From contig JAKCPI010008034.1 of NCBI GenBank assembly GCA_023213315.1, forward strand, positions 1 through 64,000: a stretch of 64,000 nucleotides of DNA, in the 5' to 3' direction. Position 1 is the stretch's first letter; the number at the start of each line of letters is the position of its first letter. The notes below the pieces were generated by a model that saw only the letters and a list, made by a program, of their open reading frames with translations, made no database searches and was not told the DNA's origin. The translations under genes were made by a program, and so were the position numbers. Source of the DNA: Euborellia annulipes. Lineage: Eukaryota; Arthropoda; Insecta; Dermaptera; Anisolabididae. Below, piece by piece: positions 11,490-21,559 of this stretch.

Positions 11490-12500
11490 GCAAATAGAGG
11501 GGGCGAGGGGGGGCTATATCCCCGGGCCCCGGGGCCCTTTGAGCTACAACCTTTCTAATCGAGCTCATGGCAAAAGATTATTCAACTCTATTTGAGATGT
11601 CTCCTGAGGAAGGAAATGGAAATCCACCTCAGTATTATTCCCATAAAAGTTACTCCTCAGAGTCACCACAACGAGCCAGTTCTGACACTAATTACTGAAG
11701 AGAGAGAGAGAGAGATAAAGAAAAGCTTAATGCTATAGCTAATTAAAGCGAGTACTCCCTCGTTTTATGTACATTTTAATTGTATTTTTCCTTTCATTAT
11801 TCTTATCAGAAATTAAAATATTAAATATCCATATAAAATTTATCTTTATTTTTCTATTATAAAAAAAAGAAACTACGCAATTGATTTGAAAATTATTAGG
11901 TAATCCACTGGAAAATTAAATTGGCGATTAGAATTATTAATAAAGAGTTAATTTAATACAATTAATACAATGCCGGCCTGAGGCAAATTTTAGTATCCAG
12001 AGAGATTCAATTTTGACGCCCCACTTGTTATTATAATATTAATAATTTATTTTTACTTTCTCTTAACGATATATGTAATATACGGAGAAAGTATTGCGAT
12101 CATGTCAAAAATTCCATGTCGAGATTTTGATGGATCTTCACGTTTTGAGGTCCCCTGAATGCAAAAAAGTGGTTTTCGCGACATGGTCTGTCTGTGGGTG
12201 GGTGGGTGGGTGTGTGTGTTCAATTTTAAGCATGAAGGAATTGAGCTACAGGGTTGAAATTTTATATTTAAGTTTTGTACCCTCCTGGACCGTGAAAATA
12301 GGCTTTTAATCAAAATCGGCCAAAGAGTACTAGTACTTTACTTTTCTTCTAACTCTCCCTTATCTTATCTTATCTATCTATCTTATCTATCCCTCGATAG
12401 TAGTTCAAATTCATTAGGCTATGCTGTTATTGAAAATCGCCATTATATTTCAGTTGTAATCGAAGCGTCAAGGATATTAAAATAAAAAGATAAGGTTTCC
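11490..12500. repeat. Repeat debris including family R3
   Basis: 11490-11545 is a GC-rich end (gggggctatatccccggg) shared with 6395-6415. 12225-12330 (agcatgaaggaattgagcta; gcttttaatcaaaatcggcc) matches 19415-19520 inside another element. GTGG-rich and TATC microsatellites at 12195-12222 and 12360-12395. Open frames on both strands here (12053-12313) are shadows of the repeat. Confidence 0.6.
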
Positions 12501-12813
12501 GGAGCTGATGTTCAGGCAATTTATTTGGTTTAATTCCTTCCGCTATAAGCCAACGTTTCGGGGCCAAAACGGCTCCTTCTTCAGGACCATGCGGTGTCAA
12601 AAAAAACAATTTACTTTCGCTACAAGACATGTGGCACCATTGCCTTTGCCACATGTCTTGTAGCGAAAGTAATCACAGCATTTATGACAAAATTGAGGGC
12701 TAATTGTTTTTTTGACACCGCATGGTCCTGAAGAAGGAGCCGTTTTGGCCCCCAAACGTTGGCTTATAGCGGAAGGAATTAAACCAAATAAATTGCCTGA
12801 ACATCAGCTCCGG
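12499..12813. repeat. Foldback repeat with two hammerhead-like cores
   Basis: Inverted repeat with arms of about 145 bp meeting near 12640; the inner stem is ctttcgctacaagacatgtg and its complement. Each arm carries CTGAAGA AGGAGCC...GGCCCC GAAACGTT: minus strand at 12549-12588, plus strand at 12724-12763 (there GAAA is CAAA, so damaged). The right arm has an extra stretch of about 30 bp. Open frames at 12427 (-) and 12712 (+) are mirror images of the arms, not genes. Confidence 0.9.
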
Positions 12814-13344
12814 ATTTATTTATTCATCTTTCTCAATAAAGTTTTGAATTTAATTCAATTTTTTTGTTTCTCTATTGATATAGCCTATATAATTATTGAC
12901 TGCCCCCCTGTTGGTAAGCTTGCCCCACTCCTGCCCCCCGCTAAGAATATGCTAGCGCCGTCACTGCTTGCAAACTAACGGGGTTTTATTCTTTAGGGAA
13001 TAAATTCGAAATTAAATACTTTTTAAAAGACTCTCTTTATTTATCCACCATTAAAACTACCCTCAATTAAATAAAATACTTTCAAGTGATATTTCTTGTA
13101 TTTATTTATTTATTAGGGATAAATTCGAAGTGAAATAATTTTTATAAGTTTCAATTTATTTACCCAACCCTCCTCCTCCTTCTTTCGCTGTGGCTTATTC
13201 CTATTTTTTTTTTTCTAGGGGTACCCAACCCTATTATCAATAAATAAAAAACTTTAAAGCGTTATTTTCTGAATTTTGACGAGACAACGTCTTACAAATC
13301 ATGTGTCTAGGGAGACATGCACGGAAAAGTTTAATGGCTTGATA
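12814..13344. repeat. Repeat debris and left part of family R2, copy 2
   Basis: Contains a gcaaactaacggggttttat word shared with about 11323 and, at 13270-13340, the start of the R2 repeat, which resumes after the inserted element at 13345-13582. Confidence 0.5.
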
Positions 13345-13582
13345 CAAGGGGTAAAGAAGGTAATTACCCCCCCCCCTCCTCGAGATTCGAAAAAAAATGT
13401 TATTTTTAATGTAAAATTTTAAAAATTAATACTTAAAAATTTGATTTGTATTTATATTCTGGCAAACAAGTACAGAATGCGCTTTTAAATTACCGAAATT
13501 AAGAAAGATTGTGTGCTGTGCGAACAGTCACATCGGATTGCCCCCCCCCCCCCCCTGAGAAACACCTCTGGATCCGCTCTTG
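13345..13582. mobile_element. hAT-like MITE, nested in R2 repeat
   Basis: Starts caagggg and ends ggatccgctcttg, the reverse of the element at 54970-55225 (start caagagcggatccaggg). Flanks gcttgata / cttgaata fit an 8-bp duplication with one slip, and removing it restores the R2 repeat as seen at 6620-6660. Shares tgtgctgtgcgaacagtcac with related copies. Confidence 0.75.
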
Positions 13583-13935
13583 CTTGAATATCTCCTCTTT
13601 CTTAAGAGGTATAATTATGATGAATATACGGTTAGAAAGAATGATTTTTCAGCTAAAGATTTCACCATTTATTTTTTTCTTACCATTTCAATTTACCGCT
13701 TTTTAGCTTTTGGCGCCCCTCGCTCATTCACTTTTTCCCAAAATCTCCGGCTTTTTTTGAAATTTCATATTAAATTCATTTTATATCACAAATCCGGAGA
13801 AAAATTACAAAAAAAAAGCCCGAACGAGATTCAAATACTAGAAAAAAAAAAAAGGTCGAACGAAAAACGGCGCCCCAGTTGAGCTTCGCCCCCTCCGCCC
13901 TCAAAGGCTAGTTACGCCGCTGCCTACATCCCCCG
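13583..13935. repeat. Right part of R2 copy 2 and a hAT-like right end
   Basis: R2 continues to about 13695. 13865-13932 (gagcttcgccccctccgccc, ctcaaaggctagttacgccg) matches the right end of the element at 19028-20033. Open frames 13509-13706 and 13580-13882 are repeat by-products. Confidence 0.6.
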
Positions 13936-14806
13936 CGGCATAATCAATAATTAATTGACAAGGGGTGAAGAATTGAGAGGTTTATTGGATTAATTAAGAA
14001 AATTTTATATTTTTCTCTCTGCTTTATCATACAATAGAATTCTTCAAATTAATTGATAATTCTATTTGGGATTTTACATAATTGATTTGATTCAATGGCT
14101 AATTTAACCCGCCTCCGCCAGAACCACCCTTATTTCTACATTAAATAACCAACCAAAGAGAAAAAAATATTTTTTTAAGATTAGACAAAAAGGAATTATT
14201 ATATCTTACCCATTAGAAACAAATCAAATTGGTAGTTACAAAAAAAAAAATATTTTGGTATAATTTCGAAAAATATTTAAATTGAATATTAAAAAATTAT
14301 AACATGTAGTCACGAATTTAATCATTGCCATCCCATTCAATTCTATAGACCTAATATAGAAAGAAGATAATTTTTTTAATTATTATTTGAAATATTATTC
14401 TATGTTAGAGTATTCCCATTCAGAATTAAAATTTGTAAGAAGAAATTTTTGAATTTTATATTTTTTCATAATCAAGCAAGTTGATTTGTTATTAAAACAA
14501 TAGGGCAAAAATAATGAAAAAAAAGGGGAGGGGGGTTAGAGAGAGAGAGAGAGGGACTTCTATAGAAATGATAATGAAATATAAAATGAGGGAGGATTTT
14601 TATAGGACTATCAGAGATTTTAAAAGTGAAAGACCTTTCCTAGGAAATGAGTTAAATTGAAAAAATTTGATAGTCAGGACTTTACCTAGTGCAGAGAGAG
14701 AGAGAACCTCGGAGAGCGCTTAGATGGATGTCGGGCGACAAGGCGATGATTATATAAAAACAAAGAGTATACGTGTTGAGATTTCGCTTCTTTTTGATGC
14801 TCCCTC
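13936..14806. repeat. Segmental duplicate of 2820-3480 with cassette A copy 3
   Basis: 14318-14760 aligns in order with 2820-3350. At 14660-14690 the minus strand keeps a donor-like CTAG|GTAAAG; the acceptor side is lost, probably through change near 14750. GA repeat at 14540-14552. No coding frame. Confidence 0.5.
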
Positions 14807-14876
14807 CATGGGCGTAGCCAGGGGGAGGCAGGGGGGCCGTTGCCCCCCCTGGCTGGTCCTAAAAATTAAAAAAAAA

Positions 14877-15368
14877 TATTAAGAAAATTCTAACTAGTAG
14901 TTTATTTCTTGGACAGGTTTAACGGATGGTATGTATATATAATCAAAAAATTATTAAAATTTTTAATAATTTATTAGTTCTTGACAGATGCATTGCTGTT
15001 TCGGCACAACTCAATAGCCATCTTCAAAACTGGAAAAAGTACATAATATTAAACACGTAATCAAAATATGATCTTACAAAATTATGTTATAATCAAGTTA
15101 AATAAAATAAAAAGTGTGAAAAGTCATATATGAATTGGTTGGTTCTTTTTCCAGTTCTGAAGATGGCTATTGAAGATGTACTTGATTACGTGTTTAATAT
15201 TATGTACTTTTTCCAGTTCTGAAGATGGCTATTGAGTTGTGCCGAAACAGCAATGCATCTGTCAAGAACTAATAAATTATTAAAAATTTTAATAATTTTT
15301 TGATTATATATACATACCATCCGTTAAACCTGTCCAAGAAATAAACTACTAGTTAGAATTTTCTTAAT
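14877..15368. repeat. Foldback repeat with hammerhead-like core
   Basis: Arms of about 180 bp (14877-15062 and 15186-15368; outer word attctaactagtagtttatt and its complement). In the 123-bp middle, a 27-bp piece (tttttccagttctgaagatg and on) is repeated directly before the right arm. The right arm carries CTGAAGA 15219-15225 ... GAAAC 15244-15248 ... GTC 15261-15263. Confidence 0.9.
15208..15275 (+). ncRNA. Hammerhead-ribozyme-like motif (15.2 kb)
   Basis: CTGAAGA (15219-15225), stem II GGC/GCC, GAAA (15244-15247), stem III ACAG/CTGT (15247-15250 with 15259-15262) closed by caatgcat, then the cleavage-type GTC. Core order and stem III fit a type I hammerhead. Against it: one extra base (T) between CTGAAGA and stem II, and only a weak stem I. 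Activity is unproven. Confidence 0.4.
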
Positions 15369-15425
15369 ATAATTATTGGACTGCATCCACACTCTTTCGT
15401 TTTAAAAAAAAAATATATATATATA

Positions 15426-16391
15426 GAGTAAGGTGGGGCAAAAGTCCGCGCGGGGCAAAAGTCCGAATCCTCATTTTAAAATCCCCGCTAGACTTGGCGT
15501 TGTTCTAAACAACTTTGTTAGGTTGCTAACAACAAGAACAGATGATGATTCGAAATTCAATAACGTGTTTGAAGCCGATTGTTAACAATGAGCAAATTTA
15601 TGTTTTTGTCACCTTCCATCTAATATTTATGGAAATTCTCATGGTTGCAACATGTACCAGCATGCACTTTTCTAACTATCTAATGTCTTTGATTGCAAGC
15701 TGATAACCCTAAATAAATATTTTAAAACCTTTTTTTCCCTACAGTTAACAATAAAAATTTTTTTGTAACACTTCGATGAAAATAATTAAATGGGGCAAAA
15801 GTCCGCGGCCTCGACGGGGCAAAAGGCCCAATGGATCTCCAATGGAACAAATGTCACCCAATGGTATTCGAGTTTCTAATACCCCTACCTAGTATTTTCT
15901 GGGTTTCTAATACCTCTACCTAGTAGTTTCTCGGATTAATGAGCCTAGGGAAACGACCACGACCAGAAATGTTTATGCAGATTATGAACTTCAATCTTAC
16001 TGGGGACTAATTGTTAGAAGGCCTATTGTGTATTTCTAATAAATAAAATAAATACATAAAACATACCTATACCTAATGTATTTCTTATTAAGTCTTTTTT
16101 ATACCCTGGTTCGAGAGGTTGTTCGCTGCAGGGGCAATTGTTTGCACCTAAGGACTTTTGCCCCGCTAGTGCGGACTTTTACCCCCTCGGTGGGGCAAAA
16201 GTCCGCAAATGAAAATTTTTGTTTAAATACCTCTCCTACTCTTATGCTACCGAATTGGAAACCAAAAAAATTATGTAAGATAGCCAATTAACCAGGCTTT
16301 CAGGGGATGTTCCTATTTTTATTGTATCTTTCATAGGAAGGTCAAAAAAAATTCCCAAAGAAAAACTGCGGACTTTTGCCCCACCTTACTC
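15426..16391. mobile_element. 966-bp TIR element with repeated GGGGCAAAAGTCCG motif
   Basis: Ends are perfect inverted repeats (gagtaaggtggggcaaaagt, running on to ccgc) flanked by TA-rich DNA, consistent with a TA duplication. The motif GGGGCAAAAGTCCG or close variants recurs inside in both orientations (about 15452, 15792, 15817, 16156, 16173, 16193). Open frames at 16076-16291 arise from it. No transposase. Confidence 0.85.
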
Positions 16392-16566
16392 TATATATAT
16401 TTCCCATTGGAAATTTTTTTTAACACCCCAATTCACTACATTAATTTAATTTTTTTTTTAATTTAAATAAATAATTAATACTCTATGTATATATTAATTG
16501 CAAACCCCCCTCTTTTGCCCTAACGAGGGGTTGGCCCCCCTAACAAGAAGTCTGGCTACGCCCATG

Positions 16567-17595
16567 GCTCCCTCATTTGCTTATTGAATTGTTTTAGCGA
16601 CTTCGACTCGTTGCCACATGAAGAGATGCTGCAACAAAAGAAAATATAATTAATTAATTATATTCAAATTAAATATCAATTTATTTTCTAATTTAAATAC
16701 TGTATCTTAAGTTAATATTTTATCATCATTTATGACAATTTACATTGAACTAGCCGCGTCGCCCCCCTGGACCCATTCCAGCTGGCTCGGGCCCGCCTGC
16801 GGCGGACCCTCGCCTTTTCTTCTTAATTATGAAAAGAAAATTATTATTACTACTATTCCAAACCAGTGCCTGCTAGAGGATTTGTTTACATTCATGGAAT
16901 ACACAAATGAAAAGAATACTTAAATATTTCTCTATACATTTCCTATGGGAGAAATCGTAACTTTAAAAATTAATAACTCAAAAAGTTATGGGAATTTCGG
17001 GATGAAAATAATTTTCCTGCAATCCCGAGAAGGTCCTCTTTATGCATAAAAAATTTCATTTCAAAATTCCAACGGGATTGATTTAAAATGAGTTTATTTT
17101 AACCAACAATTCCTTTCCTAATCACTTGAAGAAATATTATGAATACAGGGACGCAGACAGACTTGACGCCCCCCACCCCCCACCCTTAAAGTTTTTTTAA
17201 GTATGTAAAAGGCAATTGTGACCTTCATGTCAACAATTTTTTTGAAACAGCATAGCTTATAATATTTATTTACCTGGAAAATAAAAATTTTTCAAAATTT
17301 CCTAAACATAGGGTTACCATAATTTATTCAGGCCAGATCCGGGCCGACGAGTTCCGGGAGAGGGTCTGGGGGTAATTTTTTGAAAATTAGACACTTAAAT
17401 CTGCGTTTTTAGCTATCCTGAGACATTGCTTTGAGTTTAAAGAGCCTGGGCCGCCTCAGGAAAAAAAAAATTTCCAAATGATAACACAAACTTTCAATTA
17501 CAGAAGGTAAGAGAAAGTTGTGTGCTGTGCGATCATTCACAGCAGACTTTTTTCTAATTTTTTCTACCAAACCAAAGGCTCTGTGTATTTTAAAT
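16567..17595. other. AT-rich DNA and repeat ends
   Basis: 16580-16635 is the exon-like cassette resumed after the hAT insertion, with a minus-strand acceptor tcttttgttgcag. 17157-17200 is a CAGGGACGCAGACAG-type repeat end. Word gttgtgtgctgtgcgatcat at about 17520 links to the 13345 and 54970 elements. No gene seen. Confidence 0.45.
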
Positions 17596-17955
17596 GTTGA
17601 CTGTGCCCCAAGGGCCCCGGGGTCTCTCAAAGAGAAATTTTCATTAAATTTTGTTCTTACTTGAGCCCTGAGGGCCCCGGGGCCTCTCAAAAGGAGATTT
17701 TCATTAAATTTTGTTTTTACTTGAGCCCTGAGGGCCCCGGGGCCTCTCAAAGAGAAATTTTCATTAAATTTTGTTTTCACTTGAGCCCTGAGGGCCCCGG
17801 GGCCTCTCAAAGGGAAATTTTTATTAAATTTTGTTTTTACTTGAGCCCTGAGGGCCCCGGGGCCTCTCAAAGGGAGATTTTCATTAAATTTTGTTTTCAC
17901 TTGAGCCTTGAGGGCCCCGGGGCTTCTCAAAGGGAAATTTTCATTAAATTTTCTT
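17596..17955. repeat. 60-bp tandem repeat, six copies
   Basis: Exact 60-base period with unit words gagccctgagggccccgggg and aaattttcattaaattttgt. Because 60 is a multiple of three, both strands have long open frames with 20-residue periodicity (17409-17930 -, 17661-18086 +). I regard both as by-products: no start context, no homology, and the repeat lies among transposon ends. Confidence 0.95.
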
Positions 17956-18290
17956 TTTTTTATAAATATATTGGGGCCTATGCCGGCTCGGGGCCTGGGG
18001 CGGACCGCCCCCCTCGCCCCCCCCCCCCTCGGTACGCCACTGCTTCTTGGAAATATTTTCTTTTAGTTTTATTTTTATTTATATAATTTATTTTCTTATA
18101 TTTTTTCTTATTGTATCATTATTATATAAGGTTTTGAATCATTTTTAATTTATGATGTTATTGTATAATGTTTTAACTTTGTATTTATATTGTTTTGTAT
18201 ATATTATTTTTATAAATGTATTTTTGTAATAAGTCTGTTAGCCCAATGGTGGTTAGCCAGGAGGGCAGAATAAAAAAAAAAATGGAATGG
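17956..18290. other. GC-rich repeat end, then AT-rich DNA
   Basis: 17970-18043 ends ctcggtacgccactg, a typical right end of hAT-like MITEs here; its left partner was not found. The rest is T-rich. Confidence 0.45.
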
Positions 18291-18760
18291 GAAATGTACA
18301 CCCCCTTTCCTCCCTCTGGTTTCATTATTAAAAATAATAGATAAATTTTTTTATAAATTAGAAAATATAACAATAAAATGTTAACCCTTAATAAAAATGA
18401 AATATGCAAATTATAAATACCTTTTAATTAAGAGTTGAGGGGTGTGTGATGTTTTATTCTCACTAATAGAATCGCAATGGAAGAAAAGCAGAGAGATGAA
18501 TTCAATCGACTGGCTTCTTGCTCGAGGTGAATGAAACTAAAAGACTTGCCTTCTTGTATCAGCTCTAAATTACAAAATAAGTTTTTAAAAATAATTTCCA
18601 ATTGCTAAGTCCTGTTTCTTTGATAATGATGATGAAGAATAGGGATGATTTTTCCTTCTGAAACAAAGAAATATTTATTTGTTATTTTTTTATCCTATTC
18701 TATCAACAACATAATTGAAATATTCAATAAAGATTTTTTTTTTTAAATACTGTAGACTTT
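18290..18760 (-). repeat. Exon-like cassette B, copy 3
   Basis: Diverged copy of 3480-3900: same acceptor (TTTCTTTGTTTCAG, about 18663), donor (GGTATTTATAATTTGCAT, about 18418) and shared words gagagatgaattcaatcgac and cttgctcgaggtgaat. It continues past the insertion at 18750-18949 with aattgttttatttatt. Confidence 0.5.
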
Positions 18761-18763
18761 GAA

Positions 18764-18949
18764 TTGGGTATAGGAGACTTTGCAGCCAAGGGAATAAATA
18801 AAAAACTTTTATTTAATTATTAACCGTCGACGTTCTAACAATTAATCGTCCTGAGGAAGGTCGTGATTTGCGACCGAAACGTCGACGGTTAATTAATTAA
18901 ATAAAAGTTTTTTATTTAATTCCTTGGCTGTAAGGTCTCCTATACCCAA
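18764..18949. repeat. Foldback insertion with hammerhead-like centre
   Basis: Inverted repeat: ttgggtataggagactttgc and on, against its complement ending tatacccaa, arms about 70 bp, unique centre of roughly 45 bases. The related, uninterrupted sequence at 3860-3890 (ataattgttttatttatccc) acts as the empty site, so this is an insertion of about 200 bp. Confidence 0.9.
18841..18893 (+). ncRNA. Hammerhead-ribozyme-like motif (18.8 kb, best copy)
   Basis: Stem I: ATTAATCGTC (18841-18850) pairs along its whole length with GACGGTTAAT (18884-18893), including one G-T. Between them: CTGAGGA (18851-18857), stem II GGTCG/CGACC (18859-18863, 18871-18875), GAAA (18876-18879), C, then GTC (18881-18883) as the cleavage site. 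This is the full order of a type I hammerhead with a minimal stem III, the form reported for Penelope-like elements and retrozymes. The deviation is one extra A before stem II. Confidence 0.55.
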
Positions 18950-19027
18950 TAATTGTTTTATTTATTCCGTAATCCTTTCCCAAATATCTTTTTTAAATAC
19001 AAAAATTCAATTTTCATAATATAAATC

Positions 19028-20033
19028 CAGTGGCGTAACCAGGGGGGGCGAGGGGGGCTGGAGCCCCCCTCCGCCCCAGGCGCATCGAGCCTTTGGCGCC
19101 CCCCGGAACCGGCATAGGCGCCCTACGGCCTCTAAAATATAGCCCAGCGTATGTGATTTTATCATATTCTTTTCATCGATTGTCTTAAAAAATTGATTGT
19201 TTTCTTTTAAAATTATATTACAACTTGAATTCTACTATTTTAAATGAATTTAATTCCAAAAATAATAAATAACGTATATAGAGGCTTTATAATTAAAATT
19301 TTTTTTTATTTTGCAATATATAAGCCTTAATTTGATGTTTTAAGGCTGTGGAGATTTACTCAGGATTCGTATAAGCCTTAATATTTAATTTTTTGGAATT
19401 CAAAATTTTTTTAAGCATGAAGGAATTGAGCTATGAGACTGAAATGTTATATTTAAGTTAAACACCCCCCGGGAACGTGAAAATAAGCTTTTAATCAAAA
19501 TCGGCCAAAAAGTACTAGTATTTTACTGATGTAGTTTTTCAGTTTTTTTCGATTTTCTCAAAATGAAAGGGCTTTTACCATTCTTCAGGCCCGCCCGAGC
19601 CCGCCCGGAATTTTTTCAAATCCGCCCATTCCCGCCCGAGATTTAGTGAATGAATGAACGAATGTCTAGCAATTTTTAAATAAAATTTCATTTGCATGCC
19701 CGTCGAAATAAAATACTCTATTTTAAAAAGTTTTTATTCTTTTTTGATATTTTCCCGAAAACTGAATTGTTTTTGAAATAATCACAGAAGAAAACGACAT
19801 TTTTCGTAAATGCAAAGAAAAATTAAAACAAAATCATACAGGGGTCATTAAAAAACATGTAAATAAAAACAAATTCGCTGAGAAAATTACTGGAGGCAAG
19901 AAATTTGCCCGCCGAAGGCGGGCAATTGCTCGCCGAAGGCGAGCAAGGGGTCCAGGGGGCGGAGCCCCCTGGAAAATCGGCGCCCTAGTTGAGCTTCGCC
20001 CCCCCCCGCCCTCAAAGGCTGATTACGCCGCTG
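19028..20033. mobile_element. hAT-like element, 1006 bp
   Basis: Starts CAGTGGCGTAACCAGGGGGG, ends GGCTGATTACGCCGCTG, flanked by exact TATAAATC (19020-19027, 20034-20041). Contains the R3 repeat (19415-19520) and a chain of short GC palindromes (19905-19975). Non-autonomous; no transposase frame. Confidence 0.9.
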
Positions 20034-20257
20034 TATAAATCATATGATAGGTTTTTTTTTTTTTTTTAGAAAAGTTAAAAAAAAATTACGAATTTTCTTT
20101 TTTTTTCTTTTAGACGAGTTAAAAAATAAAAGGCAGCCTGTTTGTTTTTCCAATATTAAATTAATTAAAATTTAGAAAATATAAACGTAATTCTTCCTTT
20201 CCGTCCCTTTTTAATCATTAATTAGTAAGGCCTAATAAAAAATTGAGTAGCTGTATT

Positions 20258-20417
20258 CAGGGCCGGATCTAGGGGGGAGGGGGTGCATGTGCCCCGGGCG
20301 GCAGATATCAAGGGGATATTTAGTAAAAAAAAAAAAAAAGGTAAAATGATATGAATTTTGTATAGAAAACTTTAACGAGGGCCCCCCCCCCTAAAAAATC
20401 TCCTAGTTTCGGCCCTG
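20258..20417. mobile_element. hAT-like MITE, 160 bp
   Basis: Ends CAGGGCCGGATCTAGGGG and CCTAGTTTCGGCCCTG; flanks GCTGTATT / ACTGTATT differ at one of eight bases. It sits next to the 20424-20540 copy of the segmental repeat. Confidence 0.85.
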
Positions 20418-20423
20418 ACTGTA

Positions 20424-21253
20424 TTTACCTGATGAGAGGGAAAAAGAGGGAGGGAGGCTGAGTTGTTTCTGCTTGAATTTTTAAGACTTACTTTACACAA
20501 GCACCCTTAAATAAAACAAACCCCCTATTAAATAAATCGCTAAAGAGGTTGTAATATTTTTTTTATCTTCTAATTAAATTTATACTTTCCTATGACAAGT
20601 TATTTTTTCTATTAGATAAGGGATAAAAACAAAATCCTGTGATATTTGGGGAAAATTCAATAGAAATGAATATAATTCAATATTATTTAACTCCCTCCAT
20701 CCCTCTTGGCATATTTAATTATTAATTGACAAGGGATGAATAATTGAATAATGTTTATTTACCTGAGGAAGAGAAGAGAGAGATTGAGATGTTGCTGGTG
20801 AACCGAAATGCGTATTTCTAAAGACCGAGCCTGACTTTAAGCGCCTTGAATGGGGTGGCAGGGAGAGCAGTTATCTTCAAGTGTAGAGAGAAAATCTATA
20901 ACAAGGGATAATAATACAAAATTATTTACTAAAATTTGTCATTTCTTCTTTGATTTTTCGACCATCTTTCATACTAATAATATTGGAAAAATAAAGTGAT
21001 TCAAATATTAAGCTCACCAAATAGGAAATCTAAATAACGTTGAATTCATCTGGCTGCATTAACGACAAGAAGCATCTGGTAAGGAATTCTGAAATTCAAA
21101 AAAGAAAAAAATTAATCTCTATAAACAAATAAAAAGATGTTAAAAAAAAAATTAGTTTTAATTAATGATTAATAAATATATTCGATAATATCAGGTCAAT
21201 ATGTAAATATATATCCATACTCAAAAAACTATATCTTATTTATACATTCATTT
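20424..21253. other. Segmental repeat copy 3 and AT-rich DNA
   Basis: 20424-20540 is a diverged copy of 1-120 with a good minus-strand donor (CATCAG|GTAAATAC). A similar donor occurs at about 20772 (CCTCAG|GTAAATAA), preceded by GC-richer, stop-containing sequence (20775-20895). No coding frame. Confidence 0.45.
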
Positions 21254-21265
21254 AACTCAAAATTT

Positions 21266-21547
21266 GCCCCCGGGTGTGGCGTAGTAGGTAGCGTGCCTAC
21301 CTCCTATACCAAACGTCGCGGGTTCGGACCCAGGCAGTCCGATGATTTTATTTAAGCCATTTGGATACCAGATGGCTTAAATAGAAATGCCTGAACCCAC
21401 AATAGATAATATATATTACAACGGTTATCGTCTAAAAGTCTTAAATGGCCTAAGTTGCCGAAAAGACTGTGTGAATGTGTGTGTGAGTGTGAGTGTAAAT
21501 GAGAAAAAAGTGTGAATGTTTTAAAAAAGAAAAAAAAAAAAAAGAAG
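21266..21547 (+). mobile_element. SINE-A, full-length tRNA-derived SINE
   Basis: Pol III promoter parts are visible: box A TGGCGTAGTAGG (21277-21288) and box B GGTTCGGACCC (21321-21331), spaced as in a tRNA. Body with tccgatgattttatttaagc, an inverted block around ggataccagatggc, gttgccgaaaagactgtgtg, a TG-rich stretch and a poly(A) tail. Exact 12-bp target duplication AACTCAAAATTT (21254-21265, 21548-21559). Four truncated copies lie at 4190, 8346, 26833 and 60128. The LINE partner is not in the window. Confidence 0.93.
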
Positions 21548-21559
21548 AACTCAAAATTT

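Larger units (their letters stand above)
14807..16566. mobile_element. hAT-like element, 1760 bp, carrying two nested elements
   Basis: Perfect 15-bp terminal inverted repeats CATGGGCGTAGCCAG / CTGGCTACGCCCATG and an exact 8-bp target duplication GCTCCCTC (14799-14806, 16567-16574), the hAT signature. No transposase frame. It holds a hammerhead-like foldback (14877-15368) and a TIR element (15426-16391). Confidence 0.9.

Noticed and set aside
12427..12978. Matching frames on both strands sharing MTPHGPEEGAV-like peptides
   Set aside because: They are the two arms of one inverted repeat read from opposite sides.
17409..18086. Long open frames with 20-residue repeats on both strands
   Set aside because: They follow from the 60-bp period of a minisatellite; no start context or homology favours either strand.
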